DNA from: Rhodoferax sp.
Lineage (GTDB): Bacteria; Pseudomonadota; Gammaproteobacteria; Burkholderiales; Burkholderiaceae_C
Direction: 5' to 3'
Length of the DNA stretch: 47,922 nt
Assembly: GCA_029865845.1 (NCBI GenBank)
Contig: JARXAM010000031.1
Span: forward strand, 1 to 47,922
Below the pieces are notes generated by a model. The model made no database searches, was not told the DNA's origin, and was given only the letters and a program-made list of their open reading frames with translations. The position numbers were made by a program, and so were the translations under genes. This document shows positions 17,727 to 28,249 of this stretch, piece after piece. How positions within the stretch are numbered: position 1 is the stretch's first letter; each line of letters opens with the position of its first letter.

Positions 17727-19220
17727 TCAAGAGCTGCAACTGATAGAAATCTGCGCTGCCCAGTCGGGTGGAAAATCAGCCCAGCGGTCGAGCGCCGGGT
17801 GTTCGTCGTACGGCGTCTCCAAAACTTTCAGCAAATCAGCCACCATGCTGAAATCTTTTTGCCGCGCCGCGTGAATGGCTTGCTCGCCCAGGTGGTTGCG
17901 CAGCACGTATTTGGGGTTGGTGGCGAGCATGCGCTGCGCCGCCTGCGCGCGCGGGGTGTGCGTCAGTAGCGCTGCGTAGCGCGCCAGCCAGGCATCCAAG
18001 GCGGCCCGGTCCAGGAACAGGTCGCGCACGGCATCGGCGGCAGCCGCCTCGTCCCGTACCCAGTGACTCAAGCGGCGCCAGAAGATCGTGAAGTCCACTT
18101 TGTTTGCTGCGAGCAGCGCCAGGATGTCCTCAACAACCGGCTTGTGCGCCCCCTGCGCCTCGGGAAATCCCAGCTTGGCGGCCATGCGTGCCGCAAAAGC
18201 GGCGGGGTAGATGTCCTTGAAGGTTTCCAGTGCTGCAATCGCATGGTCTTGGTCGTGAATCAGTGGCAGCATGGCCTGGCCCAGGCAAAACAGGTTCCAG
18301 TAAGCCACATTGGGCTGCTTGTAAAACGCATAGCGGCCCGACGTGTCCGAGTGGTTGCAGATGTGGCCGGGGTCATAGGCGTCCATGAATTGGAAGGGGC
18401 CGTAGTCGATCGTCAGGCCCAGCATGCTCATGTTGTCGGTGTTCATGACCCCATGGCAAAAGCCCACGGCCTGCCACTGCGCTACCAAGTGGGCGGTGCG
18501 CTCTGTCACTGTGGCCAGCAAAGCAACGTAGGGGTTGGCGTTCCAGCGCGCATCGTTGCGGCAATCGGGGTAGTAGTGGTCGATCACAAAGTCGGCCAGG
18601 GTTTTCAATGCATCCGGTTGTGCGTGGTGGCAAAAGTGTTCAAAGTGCCCAAACCGGATGAAGCTGGGGGCCATGCGCGTCACCACGGCGGCGGTCTCCA
18701 GTGTCTCGCGCCGCACGGGGGCGTCTGAGCCCGTCACACACAAGGCGCGCGTGGTCGGAATACCCAAGCCATGCATGGCTTCACTGGCCAGAAACTCGCG
18801 GATGCTGCTGCGCAAAACTGCACGGCCATCACCCATGCGGGAAAACGGCGTACGACCGGCCCCCTTGAGCTGTAACTCCAAGCCGTTGACTTCGCCCAAA
18901 AGAATGGCGCGTCCGTCTCCCAATTGCCCTGCCCATTGCCCAAACTGGTGGCCGCTGTACACACTGGCCAGGGGTTCGCTGCCAGTGATCAACCGGTTGC
19001 CGGTGAGGGCGTGCAACAGATCGGGGGCATCTGTGGGGGCCGCGTCTAGCCCCGCCCAGCGTGCAGCAGATGCACTGAAGCCAACCCAATAAGGAGCCGG
19101 CAGCGGTGTAGGGGCGAGGGGGGCGCAAAACGCATCGCCCAAGCGTGCGAAGCGGTTGTTGAAGTGGAGATGGAGGTCCAGCGGCGCGGGCGCAGGGGGC
19201 AAAGGAAGCATGGGCTGCAT
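17727..19220 (-). CDS. selO: Protein adenylyltransferase SelO (YdiU)
   Basis: A pseudokinase-fold enzyme that transfers AMP to Ser/Thr/Tyr of target proteins and is linked to redox homeostasis. The 497-residue protein carries the family blocks [47 protein letters not shown] and DYGPFQFMD (metal and nucleotide binding). It ends in CSS, the C-terminal cysteine motif at the selenocysteine position of SelO. The start at ATG 19220 is chosen for the family N-terminus. Upstream in-frame codons would run through the divergent promoter region. Confidence 0.95.
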   Translation of the reverse strand: MQPMLPLPPAPAPLDLHLHFNNRFARLGDAFCAPLAPTPLPAPYWVGFSASAARWAGLDAAPTDAPDLLHALTGNRLITGSEPLASVYSGHQFGQWAGQLGDGRAILLGEVNGLELQLKGAGRTPFSRMGDGRAVLRSSIREFLASEAMHGLGIPTTRALCVTGSDAPVRRETLETAAVVTRMAPSFIRFGHFEHFCHHAQPDALKTLADFVIDHYYPDCRNDARWNANPYVALLATVTERTAHLVAQWQAVGFCHGVMNTDNMSMLGLTIDYGPFQFMDAYDPGHICNHSDTSGRYAFYKQPNVAYWNLFCLGQAMLPLIHDQDHAIAALETFKDIYPAAFAARMAAKLGFPEAQGAHKPVVEDILALLAANKVDFTIFWRRLSHWVRDEAAAADAVRDLFLDRAALDAWLARYAALLTHTPRAQAAQRMLATNPKYVLRNHLGEQAIHAARQKDFSMVADLLKVLETPYDEHPALDRWADFPPDWAAQISISCSS

Positions 19221-19351
19221 TGTCCCGCAAAGACGCATATCACCCGTCGAGCGGGGGCATGTTCGCAGTACCATGGGAGCCGCACAGACGGGCGTACGCT
19301 CCATGCGCCACGGGCCATTGTTTTCAAGCTGCGAAGACCAAAGGTGACTTG

Positions 19352-20980
19352 ATGTTAGGTTTGATGCAAAGCCAGCCGCTGCTGACGGCGTCGCTGATCC
19401 GCCATGCCGAGCGGCACCACGGGGATGGCGAAGTGATTTCGCGCAGGGTGGAAGGCGATATCCACCGCACCCGTTACCGCGAGGTAGCCGCCCGCGCTCG
19501 ACAAGTGGCACAGGCGCTCGATGCGCTGGGCTTGGCTGGGGGCGACCGCGTGGCTACCTTGGCGTGGAATGGATACCGCCATCTGGAGCTGTACTACGGG
19601 GTGAGTGGATCGGGGCGGGTGCTGCATACCCTGAACCCGCGTGTGCATCCAGACCAGCTTGTGTGGATGGCCAACCATGCCCACGACAAGGTGCTGTGTT
19701 TTGACCTCAGTTTTTTGCCCATCGTCCAGGCTGTGCATCGCCGTTGCACCAGCATCGCCCATTTTGTGGTCCTGTGTGATAGCAATAAAGTACCTGCGGG
19801 CTCGGGCATCCCTGGCTTGCAAAGTTATGAGCGCTGGATAGCCCCGCACCCAACGGATTACGAATGGCCCGTGTTGGACGAACACGCGGCCTCCAGCATG
19901 TGTTACACGAGCGGTACCACCGGCGACCCCAAAGCAGTGGTGTACAGCCACCGCTCCACGGTGCTCCATGCCCTCTCCAGCGCATTGCCCGATGCGCTGA
20001 ACCTTAGCGCCCGCGATTGCGTGATGCCTGTCGTGCCCATGTTTCATGTCCATGCATGGGGCTTGCCGTATGCAGCGGTCCTGACCGGTGCCAAGCTGGT
20101 TTTTCCGGGGCCTGCCATGGACGGCAAGTCGCTGCATGACTTGATGGAGGCCGAGCAGGTCACGCTGGCAGCAGGCGTGCCTACGGTGTGGCACATGCTG
20201 CTGTCATACCTGCACACGCACCAGTTGCGCTTGCGCAGTTTGCGGCGCGCGGTCATCGGTGGGGCTCCATGTTCGCCCGCCATGTTGGCCGCGTTCCGTG
20301 TGGACCATGGCGTCGAGGTGGTGCATGCCTGGGGCATGACCGAGATGTCACCCTTGGGCACGGTGTCAGCGCCCAAACACAAGCACCTGGCGTGGCCCGA
20401 TGCCGACCAAGCCCGCCTGACCCTCACGCAAGGGCGTGCAGTATTTGGCGTGGACATGAAAATCGTCGATGAACAAGATGCCGAGTTGCCCTGGGACGGT
20501 GTGCAGGCCGGCGAGCTGATGGTGCGCGGGCCGTGGGTGCTGTGTGACTATTACCGCGACCCAGGCGTGTCGCCCGTTACCGATGGGTGGTTTCGCACGG
20601 GCGATGTGGCCACCATCGATGCGGACGGGTTCATGCGGATCATGGATCGCCGCAAGGACATCATCAAGTCCGGTGGCGAATGGATCAGCTCCATCGATAT
20701 CGAAAACGTGGCCCAGGGCCACCCCGCCGTGGGCCAGGCAGCGTGTATTGGCGTGCCGCATCCGAAATGGAATGAGCGCCCCATCCTCGTGGTGGTGCTC
20801 ACGCCGGGCTGCCAGGCCAGTCGCGACGACATACTGGCCTACTTTGACGGCAAAGCGCCCAAATGGCAGGTGCCCGATGACGTGGTGTTCGTGGCGTCCA
20901 TCCCGGTCAGCGGAACCGGCAAGATGCAAAAGGCAACGCTTCGTGATCAGCTCAAGGGCTACCGCCTGCCCGGTACCTGA
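19352..20980 (+). CDS. Medium/long-chain acyl-CoA ligase (AlkK-like)
   Basis: Activates fatty acids to acyl-CoA through an acyl-AMP intermediate. The 542-residue ANL-superfamily enzyme has [16 protein letters not shown] (P-loop; Ala replaces the more usual Gly after the Lys), [49 protein letters not shown] and the catalytic C-terminal Lys in GTGKMQK. The ATG at 19352 with AAGGTGA just upstream gives the [11 protein letters not shown] start typical of this subfamily. It is divergent from selO and precedes the beta-oxidation genes. Confidence 0.93.
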   Translation: MLGLMQSQPLLTASLIRHAERHHGDGEVISRRVEGDIHRTRYREVAARARQVAQALDALGLAGGDRVATLAWNGYRHLELYYGVSGSGRVLHTLNPRVHPDQLVWMANHAHDKVLCFDLSFLPIVQAVHRRCTSIAHFVVLCDSNKVPAGSGIPGLQSYERWIAPHPTDYEWPVLDEHAASSMCYTSGTTGDPKAVVYSHRSTVLHALSSALPDALNLSARDCVMPVVPMFHVHAWGLPYAAVLTGAKLVFPGPAMDGKSLHDLMEAEQVTLAAGVPTVWHMLLSYLHTHQLRLRSLRRAVIGGAPCSPAMLAAFRVDHGVEVVHAWGMTEMSPLGTVSAPKHKHLAWPDADQARLTLTQGRAVFGVDMKIVDEQDAELPWDGVQAGELMVRGPWVLCDYYRDPGVSPVTDGWFRTGDVATIDADGFMRIMDRRKDIIKSGGEWISSIDIENVAQGHPAVGQAACIGVPHPKWNERPILVVVLTPGCQASRDDILAYFDGKAPKWQVPDDVVFVASIPVSGTGKMQKATLRDQLKGYRLPGT

Positions 20981-21090
20981 CGGCGGTGTGCAGCGCTGGC
21001 GTCCCCGCGGTGTGTCGTCAAGTGGCGAGTCATTTGTCTCTGGTGCGACACCCACGCATGACCTTGGAGCGAAGTTCTTTACAATAAAAA

Positions 21091-21104
21091 AGAACGATCG
21101 TTCT
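21091..21104. promoter_or_regulatory. Perfect palindromic operator candidate upstream of the beta-oxidation genes
   Basis: AGAACGATCGTTCT is a perfect 14-bp palindrome, with A runs on the left and T runs on the right, 30 bases before the ATG at 21134. A TACAAT at 21080-21085 just upstream could be the -10 element. Palindromes of this kind are typical of TetR-family fatty-acid regulators such as FadR or PsrA. The regulator's identity is inference, as none is encoded in the window. Confidence 0.6.
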
Positions 21105-21133
21105 ATTTTTCTTTTCTCACCCTCGGAGCCCGC

Positions 21134-23233
21134 ATGACCGCTCAGTACCATGTCCAAGGCGAAATCGCCGTCATCACCCTGAACAACCCGCCTGTCAACG
21201 GGTTGGGGCTGTCCACCCGCCGTGCCATCACGGATGGCATGGCCCAAGCCCTTGCAGACGCAGTGGTGAAGGCCGTGGTCATTACGGGCGCCGGCAAGGC
21301 GTTTTCGGGCGGCGCAGACATCAAAGAATTCGGCTCACCCCAGGCCATGCAGGAGCCCAATCTGCACAGCGTGATCGCGGTGCTGGAGGCCTCGTCCAAA
21401 CCGGTCATCGCCGCCATCCATACGGTGGTCATGGGCGGGGGCCTGGAGCTGGCCTTGGGCTGCCATTACCGCATCGCCGCGCCGGGAACCAGCGTGGCTT
21501 TGCCAGAGGTCAAACTCGGCCTGCTGCCCGGTGCCGGTGGCACCCAGCGCCTGCCGCGTGCCTTGGGCGTTGAGCCTGCGCTCAACATGATCGTGAGCGG
21601 TGAACCCATCAAGGCCGAGCTGCTGGCCTCTGTGCCCGGTCATAAGCTGTTTGACGCATTGAGTGCCTCGGCAGACACCCTAGCGGAGGAAGCCTTGCAG
21701 TTTGCCCACTCAGTGGCTGACGTGCGCCCCCTTCCATTGGTGCGCGACCTGCGTTGCAAGCACCCGCAGGGCGATGCGTATTTCCAGTTTGCGGGCAACA
21801 TGGTCAAGGGCATGGGCAAAAACTTCCCCGCCCCCGCCGTGTGTGTGGACGCGGTGGAGGCCGCCACCACCAAGAAGTTTGCCGACGGCATGGCATTGGA
21901 GCGCGACCTGTTTGCCCGGCTGATGGAAACCGCCGAGAGCCGTTCGCTGCGCCACCTGTTTCTGGCTGAGCGGGCCGCCTCCAAGATAGCGGACATTCCT
22001 GCCGACACGCCGCTGCGTGCCATCGCGTCGGTGGCGGTGATTGGCGCGGGCACCATGGGCGGCGGCATTGCCATGAATTTTTTGAACGCGGGTATTCCGG
22101 TCACCATGCTGGAGATGAAGCAAGAGGCGCTGGACCGGGGCGTTGCCACCATCCGCAAAAACTACGAAGCGCAGGTCGCCAAAAAGAAACTCAAGCCTGC
22201 GGTGTACGACCAGCGCATGGCCCTGCTGAGCACGACCCTTCGCTATGACGACCTTGCCGCTGCCGACATGGTGATTGAGGCGGTGTTTGAAGACCTCGGT
22301 GTCAAAGAGACAGTGTTCAAGGAGCTTGATCGCGTCATGAAGCCCGGCGCCATCCTGGCCTCCAACACCTCCACCTTGGATGTCAACACCATTGCCTCTT
22401 TTACCCAGCGCCCAAGCGACGTGGTGGGCCTGCATTTTTTCAGCCCGGCCAACGTGATGAAGCTGCTCGAAGTGGTGCGGGGCGAGAAGACCGCCAAGGA
22501 CGTGATGGCCACCGTCATGGCACTGGCCAAGAAGATCAAGAAGACGGCGGTCGTCTCGGGCGTGTGCGATGGCTTTATCGGCAACCGCATGATCGAGCAA
22601 TACGGCCGCCAGGGCGGCTTCTTGCTCGATGAAGGTTGCACCCCCGCACAAGTGGACAAAGCCATGGAAAAGTTTGGCATGGCCATGGGCCCGTTCCGCA
22701 TGGGCGATCTGGCGGGCAACGACATCGGCTGGGCGATTCGCAAGCGCCGCTACTTCGAACAACCCCACATGAAGTACAGCAAGACGGCTGATTTGCTGTG
22801 TGAGCAAGGCCGCTTCGGCCAAAAAACCGGCGCTGGCTGGTACGACTATGTGCCCGGCAAGCGCGACGCCATCCCCAATGCGGACGTGGTGGCCATGATT
22901 GAGGCCCACCGCAAAACCCTGGGCATCACGCCGCGCAAGATTTCCGACGAAGAAATCGTGCAACGCCTGGTGTTCAGCCTGGTGAACGAGGCCGCCCACA
23001 TTTTGGTAGAAGGCATTGCGGCCAAGGCCGGGGACATCGACATCGTCTACCTCTACGGCTACGGCTTTCCTGCCCACCGGGGCGGGCCCATGAACTACGC
23101 CGATGAGGTTGGCTTGTTCAATGTGGTGCAAGCCATGCACCGCTTTGCCCAGAACCCGCTGGACGACGCGCAGTTCTGGCAACCCGCACCCTTGTTGGCC
23201 CGGCTGGCTGCCGAAGGTCGCACCTTCAACTGA
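21134..23233 (+). CDS. Bifunctional enoyl-CoA hydratase / 3-hydroxyacyl-CoA dehydrogenase
   Basis: Carries out steps two and three of fatty-acid beta-oxidation. In the 699-residue protein, the N-terminal crotonase domain (about 1-190) has the oxyanion-hole segments [13 protein letters not shown] and [15 protein letters not shown] and the Glu in [13 protein letters not shown]. The NAD-binding dehydrogenase domain (about 297-475) has [14 protein letters not shown] and the catalytic His in [16 protein letters not shown]. Two C-terminal dehydrogenase domains follow. The layout is that of FadB/FadJ and peroxisomal bifunctional enzymes. It lies 32 bases before the thiolase gene and is presumably co-transcribed under the palindrome at 21091. 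Confidence 0.95.
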   Translation: MTAQYHVQGEIAVITLNNPPVNGLGLSTRRAITDGMAQALADAVVKAVVITGAGKAFSGGADIKEFGSPQAMQEPNLHSVIAVLEASSKPVIAAIHTVVMGGGLELALGCHYRIAAPGTSVALPEVKLGLLPGAGGTQRLPRALGVEPALNMIVSGEPIKAELLASVPGHKLFDALSASADTLAEEALQFAHSVADVRPLPLVRDLRCKHPQGDAYFQFAGNMVKGMGKNFPAPAVCVDAVEAATTKKFADGMALERDLFARLMETAESRSLRHLFLAERAASKIADIPADTPLRAIASVAVIGAGTMGGGIAMNFLNAGIPVTMLEMKQEALDRGVATIRKNYEAQVAKKKLKPAVYDQRMALLSTTLRYDDLAAADMVIEAVFEDLGVKETVFKELDRVMKPGAILASNTSTLDVNTIASFTQRPSDVVGLHFFSPANVMKLLEVVRGEKTAKDVMATVMALAKKIKKTAVVSGVCDGFIGNRMIEQYGRQGGFLLDEGCTPAQVDKAMEKFGMAMGPFRMGDLAGNDIGWAIRKRRYFEQPHMKYSKTADLLCEQGRFGQKTGAGWYDYVPGKRDAIPNADVVAMIEAHRKTLGITPRKISDEEIVQRLVFSLVNEAAHILVEGIAAKAGDIDIVYLYGYGFPAHRGGPMNYADEVGLFNVVQAMHRFAQNPLDDAQFWQPAPLLARLAAEGRTFN

Positions 23234-23265
23234 GCCGGTGGGCTCTCACCAAACCAGGAATCACC

Positions 23266-24441
23266 ATGACATCCGCAGTAATCGTTTCGACCGCACGCAC
23301 CCCCTTGACCAAAGCCTGGAAGGGCGCATTCAACATGACCCACGGCGCCACCATGGGGGGCCATGTGGTGCAGCACGCCATTGCACGCGCCGGCATTGAG
23401 GCCGCCGAGGTGGACGACGTCATCATGGGATGCGGCACCCCCGAAGGTGCCACGGGCGCCAACATCGCCCGCCAGATCGCGCTGCGCGCGGGCTGCCCGG
23501 TCACGGTGTCGGGCATGACCATCAACCGCTTTTGTTCGTCAGGCTTGCAAACCATCGCCACCGCCGCCCAGCGCGTGATCGCGGGGGAGGGCGACATTTA
23601 TGTGGCGGGTGGGGTGGAAGCCATTTCCTGCACCGCGCAGGAGATGAACCTGCACATGCTGCAAGACCCGTGGCTGGCGCAGCACAAGCCCGAGGTCTAC
23701 TGGGCCATGCTGCAAACTGCCGAGCAGGTTGCCAAGCGGTACAACATCGGCCGCGAAGCCATGGACGAATACGGCGCTTCCAGCCAGCAAAAGGCCAGCG
23801 TAGCGCTGGAAAAAGGCCTGTTCAAAGACGAAATTGCCCCCATCACCGTGACCATGGGCGTGGCCGACAAAGCCTTGGGCCTGGTCACCAAGCAAGTCAC
23901 CGTGAGCGATGACGAAGGCATCCGCGCCGGGACGACCTATGACGGCATCAAAGATCTGCGCTCCGCGTTGCCTGGCGGACTGATCTCGGCCGGCAACGCC
24001 AGCCAGTTGTCTGACGGCGCAGGCGCCACCGTGGTGATGCACGAAAAGCTGGCCGAACAAAAAGGCCTCCAACCCCTGGGCCGCTTTCTGGGCTTTGCCG
24101 TAGCCGGTTGTGAGCCGGACGAAATGGGCATAGGCCCCGTGTTTGCCATCCCCAAAGTCTTGAAGCGGCTGGGCCTGACCATGAACGACATCGACCTCTG
24201 GGAGCTCAACGAAGCCTTCGCGGTGCAAGTGCTCTACTGCCGCGACACGCTGGGCATCCCGGCGGACAAGCTCAATGTCAACGGTGGCGCCATCGCAGTA
24301 GGCCACCCCTTTGGCATGAGCGGCCAACGCCTCACGGGCCACGCGCTCATCGAAGGCAAGCGCAGTGGAGCCAAACGGGTCTGCGTCACCATGTGCATCG
24401 GCGGCGGCATGGGCGCAGCCGGCGTGTTTGAAGTGCTGTAA
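23266..24441 (+). CDS. Acetyl-CoA C-acyltransferase (thiolase)
   Basis: Thiolytic cleavage of 3-ketoacyl-CoA, the last step of beta-oxidation; probable partner of the upstream dehydrogenase. The 391-residue protein has the catalytic Cys90 (NRFCSSGLQ), His347 (GHPFGMSG) and Cys377 (CIGGGMG). It is followed by a terminator at 24467. It differs from biosynthetic PhaA mainly in context; the operon position favours degradation. Confidence 0.95.
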   Translation: MTSAVIVSTARTPLTKAWKGAFNMTHGATMGGHVVQHAIARAGIEAAEVDDVIMGCGTPEGATGANIARQIALRAGCPVTVSGMTINRFCSSGLQTIATAAQRVIAGEGDIYVAGGVEAISCTAQEMNLHMLQDPWLAQHKPEVYWAMLQTAEQVAKRYNIGREAMDEYGASSQQKASVALEKGLFKDEIAPITVTMGVADKALGLVTKQVTVSDDEGIRAGTTYDGIKDLRSALPGGLISAGNASQLSDGAGATVVMHEKLAEQKGLQPLGRFLGFAVAGCEPDEMGIGPVFAIPKVLKRLGLTMNDIDLWELNEAFAVQVLYCRDTLGIPADKLNVNGGAIAVGHPFGMSGQRLTGHALIEGKRSGAKRVCVTMCIGGGMGAAGVFEVL

Positions 24442-24466
24442 ACACGACTTCAGTGTCTGCTAAGTC

Positions 24467-24496
24467 AAAGGCCACTTGTGAGTGGCCTTTTTTCTT
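24467..24496 (+). terminator. Rho-independent terminator after the thiolase gene
   Basis: The 10-bp stem AAAGGCCACT / AGTGGCCTTT with TGTG loop (24467-24490) is followed by T residues. It ends the beta-oxidation unit just before the oppositely oriented HipA-like cassette. Confidence 0.9.
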
Positions 24497-24511
24497 TGGA
24501 GGGGAAATTGG

Positions 24512-25372
24512 TTATGCAGCGATGTTCATCAGATGGTCGGCCGCCTGGTGCGCGGTTAAGTAGCGTACCACTCCCACCTTGCGCTCCACAGCCTCGTGTT
24601 TCAGATGATCCCAAGATGCGAGCAGTGTTTCGCGTTGTCGGTAAGGGAATGCATCACCTGGGTCGCTGTAGCCCACCACTAACTCTGCGTTAGTGAATTG
24701 CAGAGGCATATCGCGACGCACAACCTCGAGATCAAAGAGTTTTAACTTTAAAGCTCGCAAATCAGCGGCGGCTGTACGTCCGGGGCGTAGGACACCGAAA
24801 TGAGCAATGTAGCCTCCGCGTACAAAGCCAAAACGTGCTTTTTTCCGCCCCTTGAGTATCAATGACACGTTGAATGCGTTGTTCCAGGTATCAATGGTTT
24901 GCGCCACCATCACTTCCGTGCGAATCTTGTCTGACCACTCTTCGAAGGCCTTCTGCACTTCCTTGTTAGGGTCAAGTTTTTCCTCGCTCATTCCGAAGGC
25001 TGATTGAGAAAAACCGCTACTCATTCGCAACGCAAGTGCAAAGGCTTCATTGGTGTCTCTGGTCACACAATCGCGCCTGGGCCCCAAAAGGATATCTCCG
25101 AAGGGAAATTCCAATTGTTCAACCGATATCAGGTTGTCTAACTGTTTACGTACGCTCAGCACTGTGTTACCCACAATGAATTGCATTCCCTTGCCATCTG
25201 AGCCAAACATCTGAGCCAGCGTAGCTGGGTCAATCGACTGACGCACGCTGGCTTGTCCTTCACGCGAGCGCACCACAATCGCGATGGTCAATCGCTCCCC
25301 AGAACCGGGCACGGTCTCCATCTGTATGGGCCACCAGTTGGCTTCAAAGTCGGGGGATTCATGGATGCTCAC
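24512..25372 (-). CDS. Unknown protein, partner of the HipA-like kinase (possibly DUF3037-like)
   Basis: A 286-residue cytosolic protein with no signal peptide or membrane segment. I do not recognise a firm family. The N-terminal stretch PIQMETVPGSGERLTIAIVV faintly resembles the start of DUF3037 proteins, which typically sit directly downstream of HipA-like kinase genes, as this one does. The middle (about 130-180) is charged and helical (EEKLDPNKEVQKAFEEWSDK). Its start overlaps the kinase gene by 14 bases, so the two are translationally coupled. Codon use is AT-richer than the flanking fatty-acid genes, suggesting acquisition. A role as modulator or substrate of the kinase is inference from gene order. 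Confidence 0.6.
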   Translation of the reverse strand: MSIHESPDFEANWWPIQMETVPGSGERLTIAIVVRSREGQASVRQSIDPATLAQMFGSDGKGMQFIVGNTVLSVRKQLDNLISVEQLEFPFGDILLGPRRDCVTRDTNEAFALALRMSSGFSQSAFGMSEEKLDPNKEVQKAFEEWSDKIRTEVMVAQTIDTWNNAFNVSLILKGRKKARFGFVRGGYIAHFGVLRPGRTAAADLRALKLKLFDLEVVRRDMPLQFTNAELVVGYSDPGDAFPYRQRETLLASWDHLKHEAVERKVGVVRYLTAHQAADHLMNIAA

Positions 25373-26195
25373 GGTGTTGCTCTTGTGTTGCTGCGGCCAG
25401 CGGGAGGTAGTTTTGTTCTGGAATTATGCGTTGGCTAAGTAAGCGATCTAGCTCCGTAAGTCGTAACGCCAAGAATTTCACAACGTCTTGCCATTGTTGA
25501 GCGGCTCCAACAATTTTTTGAATCTCGGGTGGGGGGGCATTTGGTAATTTGAGCGTACGCGGTTTAGCCGCTTTCTTGCGAAAAGCCTGTAGTAGGTCTG
25601 CACGCTTGTGTTGATCGGTTCGATCGCGCAAACGGTCTGCTAGCCAATTTGTCATGTATTCGTCGTGCGCCACACCCGCAGGGGCTGCCGCTTCATGATC
25701 GATTATCCAGATAGTGCCTCGCGGGTCATAAATCATGTCTCGCTCGTGCCGTACTGAATTGCCCGTCCACTCATCTAACACACCTACGCCTTCGGCCGCC
25801 TTTGCCTTCTGTAATGCTTCAAACATGATGTCCAGATCACGTATTACTTTGGCAATTGAGCGAGGCCCTACCTGTTGCGAGCCAAAAGCCAAAAAATTGT
25901 TTCCCCTTGGCATGCCGAAGTGGTGAGGTGGCACTGAAACGAGGTATGGTTTTGCACAATGTAAACCCATGGCAATTGCAATTTGTGCGCAGAGTATCTC
26001 TGCCACTATCTGTCTAGTCTTAAGATTAGGCTTCACATACAGCATATGTTCGTACGCTCCCGAATATGCTGGACACAACCAAACTGCATTGCGTGACCCG
26101 CTGAGTGGAACTCCGTCCGAATGGACAGTCGCGAAATCAATTTCTCGTAGTTCTGTTCCTGGGAAGGGAACGATGTTGTCTTCTTTTGTTGCCAT
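25359..26195 (-). CDS. HipA-like kinase domain protein
   Basis: A 278-residue protein resembling the short HipA-like kinase family (HipA_2 type) rather than full HipA. It shows MLYVKPNLKTRQIVAEILCAQIA (candidate ATP-binding Lys followed by the helix carrying Glu), GLHCAKPYLV, then RHERDMIYDPRGTIWIIDHEAA, where the Asp-His-Glu could be the metal-binding position of the kinase. The C-terminus (about 200-278) is charged and helical. No HipB-type DNA-binding antitoxin is adjacent. It is first in a two-gene cassette placed against the direction of the surrounding beta-oxidation genes, with lower GC than both sides. Function is uncertain: toxin-like, defence or housekeeping signalling. Confidence 0.6.
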   Translation of the reverse strand: MATKEDNIVPFPGTELREIDFATVHSDGVPLSGSRNAVWLCPAYSGAYEHMLYVKPNLKTRQIVAEILCAQIAIAMGLHCAKPYLVSVPPHHFGMPRGNNFLAFGSQQVGPRSIAKVIRDLDIMFEALQKAKAAEGVGVLDEWTGNSVRHERDMIYDPRGTIWIIDHEAAAPAGVAHDEYMTNWLADRLRDRTDQHKRADLLQAFRKKAAKPRTLKLPNAPPPEIQKIVGAAQQWQDVVKFLALRLTELDRLLSQRIIPEQNYLPLAAATQEQHREHP

Positions 26196-26239
26196 GCTTT
26201 GCGTCCACTACCCACTTGATTTAGTTCATTTCGTCCTTG

Positions 26240-26263
26240 CATCTTTTTGAAGATGTTTTTTTC
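26240..26263 (+). terminator. Weak hairpin plus T tract in the intergenic region
   Basis: CATCTT-TTTG-AAGATG followed by a run of seven T residues lies between the HipA-like gene and the acyl-CoA dehydrogenase gene. The stem is short and AT-rich. No plus-strand gene ends immediately before it, so it may be a relic of the sequence present before the cassette arrived, or chance. Confidence 0.3.
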
Positions 26264-26401
26264 CTTGGAGTGCGCCACAGATTCTCAAATGAGATAGCGA
26301 TTGCACACCAGTAGTCGTAGGCAATTCATCTTAACAGTGCCTTCGTCACCAAGCGGACACTCACCGCTAGCCAGCCGACATCATTGAAGGAAAATGCTCC
26401 C

Positions 26402-28249
26402 ATGGCCCTGCGCAGCACCCTCGACTTCTTGCTTCACGACTGGTTGGACACCACCGGCCTGACCCAGCGTGCGCGCTTTGCGGACCACAACCGCGAGACC
26501 TTTGACGCGGTGCTGGACACCTGTGAGCGCATTGCGCGTGAGAAGTACGCGCCGTTCAACCGGCTGGTGGACACCGAAGAGCCGCGCACCATCACTGCGC
26601 CGGATGGCAGTTTGCGGGTGGTGTTGCCGCAGGCTACGCACGAGGCCTACAAGGCCTATGCGGCGTCCGGCATGCTGAGTGCCGCTCAGGACTACGACCT
26701 GGGTGGCATGCAACTGCCCTACAGCGTCGAGGCGGCGGCCAATGCGTTTTTTGCTTGTGCGTCGGTCAGCATTGGCTCCAGTTTGTTGACGGTGGGCAAT
26801 GCCAACTTGCTCATGGCGCATTGCACCGAGCTCCAAAAAAAGGTGTTCGCCTACAACGAGTTTTCCGGCCGCTGGGCGGGCACCATGTGCCTGAGCGAGC
26901 CCCAGGCCGGATCGTCCTTGAGCGATGTGGCCACCCGCGCAGTGCCGGATGGTGAGGGCTTTGCGTCTGACCCGCTGGGGCCACGTTACCGCCTGCGTGG
27001 CAACAAGATGTGGATCTCCGGCGGCGAGCACGAACTCACCGAAAACATCGTGCATTTGGTGCTGGCCAAGATTCCGGATGCGGACGGCAAACTGCTTCCG
27101 GGCACGCGCGGCATTTCGCTGTTTATCGTTCCCAAGAAGATGGTAAGTGCGCAGGGTGAGTTGACGGGCGTGCGCAACGACGTGGCCCTCGCCGGGCTGA
27201 ACCACAAGCTGGGCTGGCGCGGTACGACCAACACGCTGCTGAACTTTGGTGAGGGCAAGTTCCCCGTGGATGGTCAGGCTGGAGCTGTGGGTTACCTCGT
27301 GGGCCAGCCGGGCAAGGGCTTGGCGTGCATGTTCCACATGATGAATGAGGCCCGCATCGGTGTGGGCATCGCTGCCACCATGCTGGGCATGGCGGGCTAC
27401 TACGCCTCGCTGGACTATGCCAAGAATAGGCCCCAAGGCCGCCCCATTACCGGTGCCGGCAAAGACGCCGCCGCTCCGCAAACCCGCATCATTGAGCACG
27501 CCGATGTAAAGCGCATGCTGCTGGCGCAAAAGGCCTACTGCGAGGGCGCGTTGGCGCTGGAGCTGTACTGCGCCCGGCTCATCGACGAGCAACACACCGG
27601 CACCGCGCAAGACGCGGAAGAAGCCCGCCTGCTGCTCGAAGTGCTGACCCCGATTGCCAAAAGCTGGCCCAGCGAGTGGTGCCTGGAGGCCAATTCGCTG
27701 GCCATTCAGGTGCACGGCGGCTATGGCTACACCCGCGACTTTGCGGTTGAGCAGTACTGGCGCGACAACCGCCTGAACATGATCCACGAAGGCACCCATG
27801 GCATCCAGGCGCTGGACCTGCTGGGGCGCAAAGTGCTGATGGAGGAGGGCAGGGGCCTCACGCTGCTCAGCCACCGCATCATGGCCACCGTGAACCGCTG
27901 CAGCGGCATCCCCGCGTTGGCACCACACGCCAGGGCACTCGCCCGGGCGCTGCACGACGTGGGCATCGCCACGCAAAAGGCCTGGGGCAGCGGTGTGCCC
28001 GGTGAGGCGCTGGCCAACGCGGTGCCCTATATGCAGGCGTTTGGCCATACCGTGCTCGCCTGGATATGGCTGGACGTGGCCGGTTGCGCACTGGACAATG
28101 ACCCGCAGCAAGCCTCGCTGGGCACGCAGGGGCATGTGGGCTGCGTCAGGTTTTTCTTTCACTACGAGTTGCCAAAAATTCAGGCCTGGCTGGGTGTGGT
28201 GCAATCGCGGGATATGACCTGTGCAACATTTCCCGAAGGAGCTTTCTGA
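26402..28249 (+). CDS. Acyl-CoA dehydrogenase
   Basis: FAD-dependent first step of fatty-acid beta-oxidation. The 615-residue enzyme is of the long ACAD type with a C-terminal extension. It shows GTMCLSEPQAGSSLSDV (flavin contact), KMWISGGEHE, HKLGWRGTTNTLLNF, and the catalytic Glu region NMIHEGTHGIQALDLLGRK. The ATG at 26402 follows AAGGA at a normal distance; a TTG at 26384 is a weaker alternative. Its stop overlaps the small membrane protein gene. It was probably once contiguous with the thiolase gene, from which the HipA-like cassette now separates it. Confidence 0.95.
   Translation: MALRSTLDFLLHDWLDTTGLTQRARFADHNRETFDAVLDTCERIAREKYAPFNRLVDTEEPRTITAPDGSLRVVLPQATHEAYKAYAASGMLSAAQDYDLGGMQLPYSVEAAANAFFACASVSIGSSLLTVGNANLLMAHCTELQKKVFAYNEFSGRWAGTMCLSEPQAGSSLSDVATRAVPDGEGFASDPLGPRYRLRGNKMWISGGEHELTENIVHLVLAKIPDADGKLLPGTRGISLFIVPKKMVSAQGELTGVRNDVALAGLNHKLGWRGTTNTLLNFGEGKFPVDGQAGAVGYLVGQPGKGLACMFHMMNEARIGVGIAATMLGMAGYYASLDYAKNRPQGRPITGAGKDAAAPQTRIIEHADVKRMLLAQKAYCEGALALELYCARLIDEQHTGTAQDAEEARLLLEVLTPIAKSWPSEWCLEANSLAIQVHGGYGYTRDFAVEQYWRDNRLNMIHEGTHGIQALDLLGRKVLMEEGRGLTLLSHRIMATVNRCSGIPALAPHARALARALHDVGIATQKAWGSGVPGEALANAVPYMQAFGHTVLAWIWLDVAGCALDNDPQQASLGTQGHVGCVRFFFHYELPKIQAWLGVVQSRDMTCATFPEGAF

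Noticed and set aside
21710..23182. A 490-codon minus-strand frame over the hydratase/dehydrogenase gene
   Set aside because: Antisense shadow without motifs; the plus-strand protein has clear catalytic residues.
25359..26195. Classical HipBA toxin-antitoxin pair
   Set aside because: The protein is much shorter than HipA, and no HTH antitoxin gene is next to it; the partner lies downstream and is not HipB-like.
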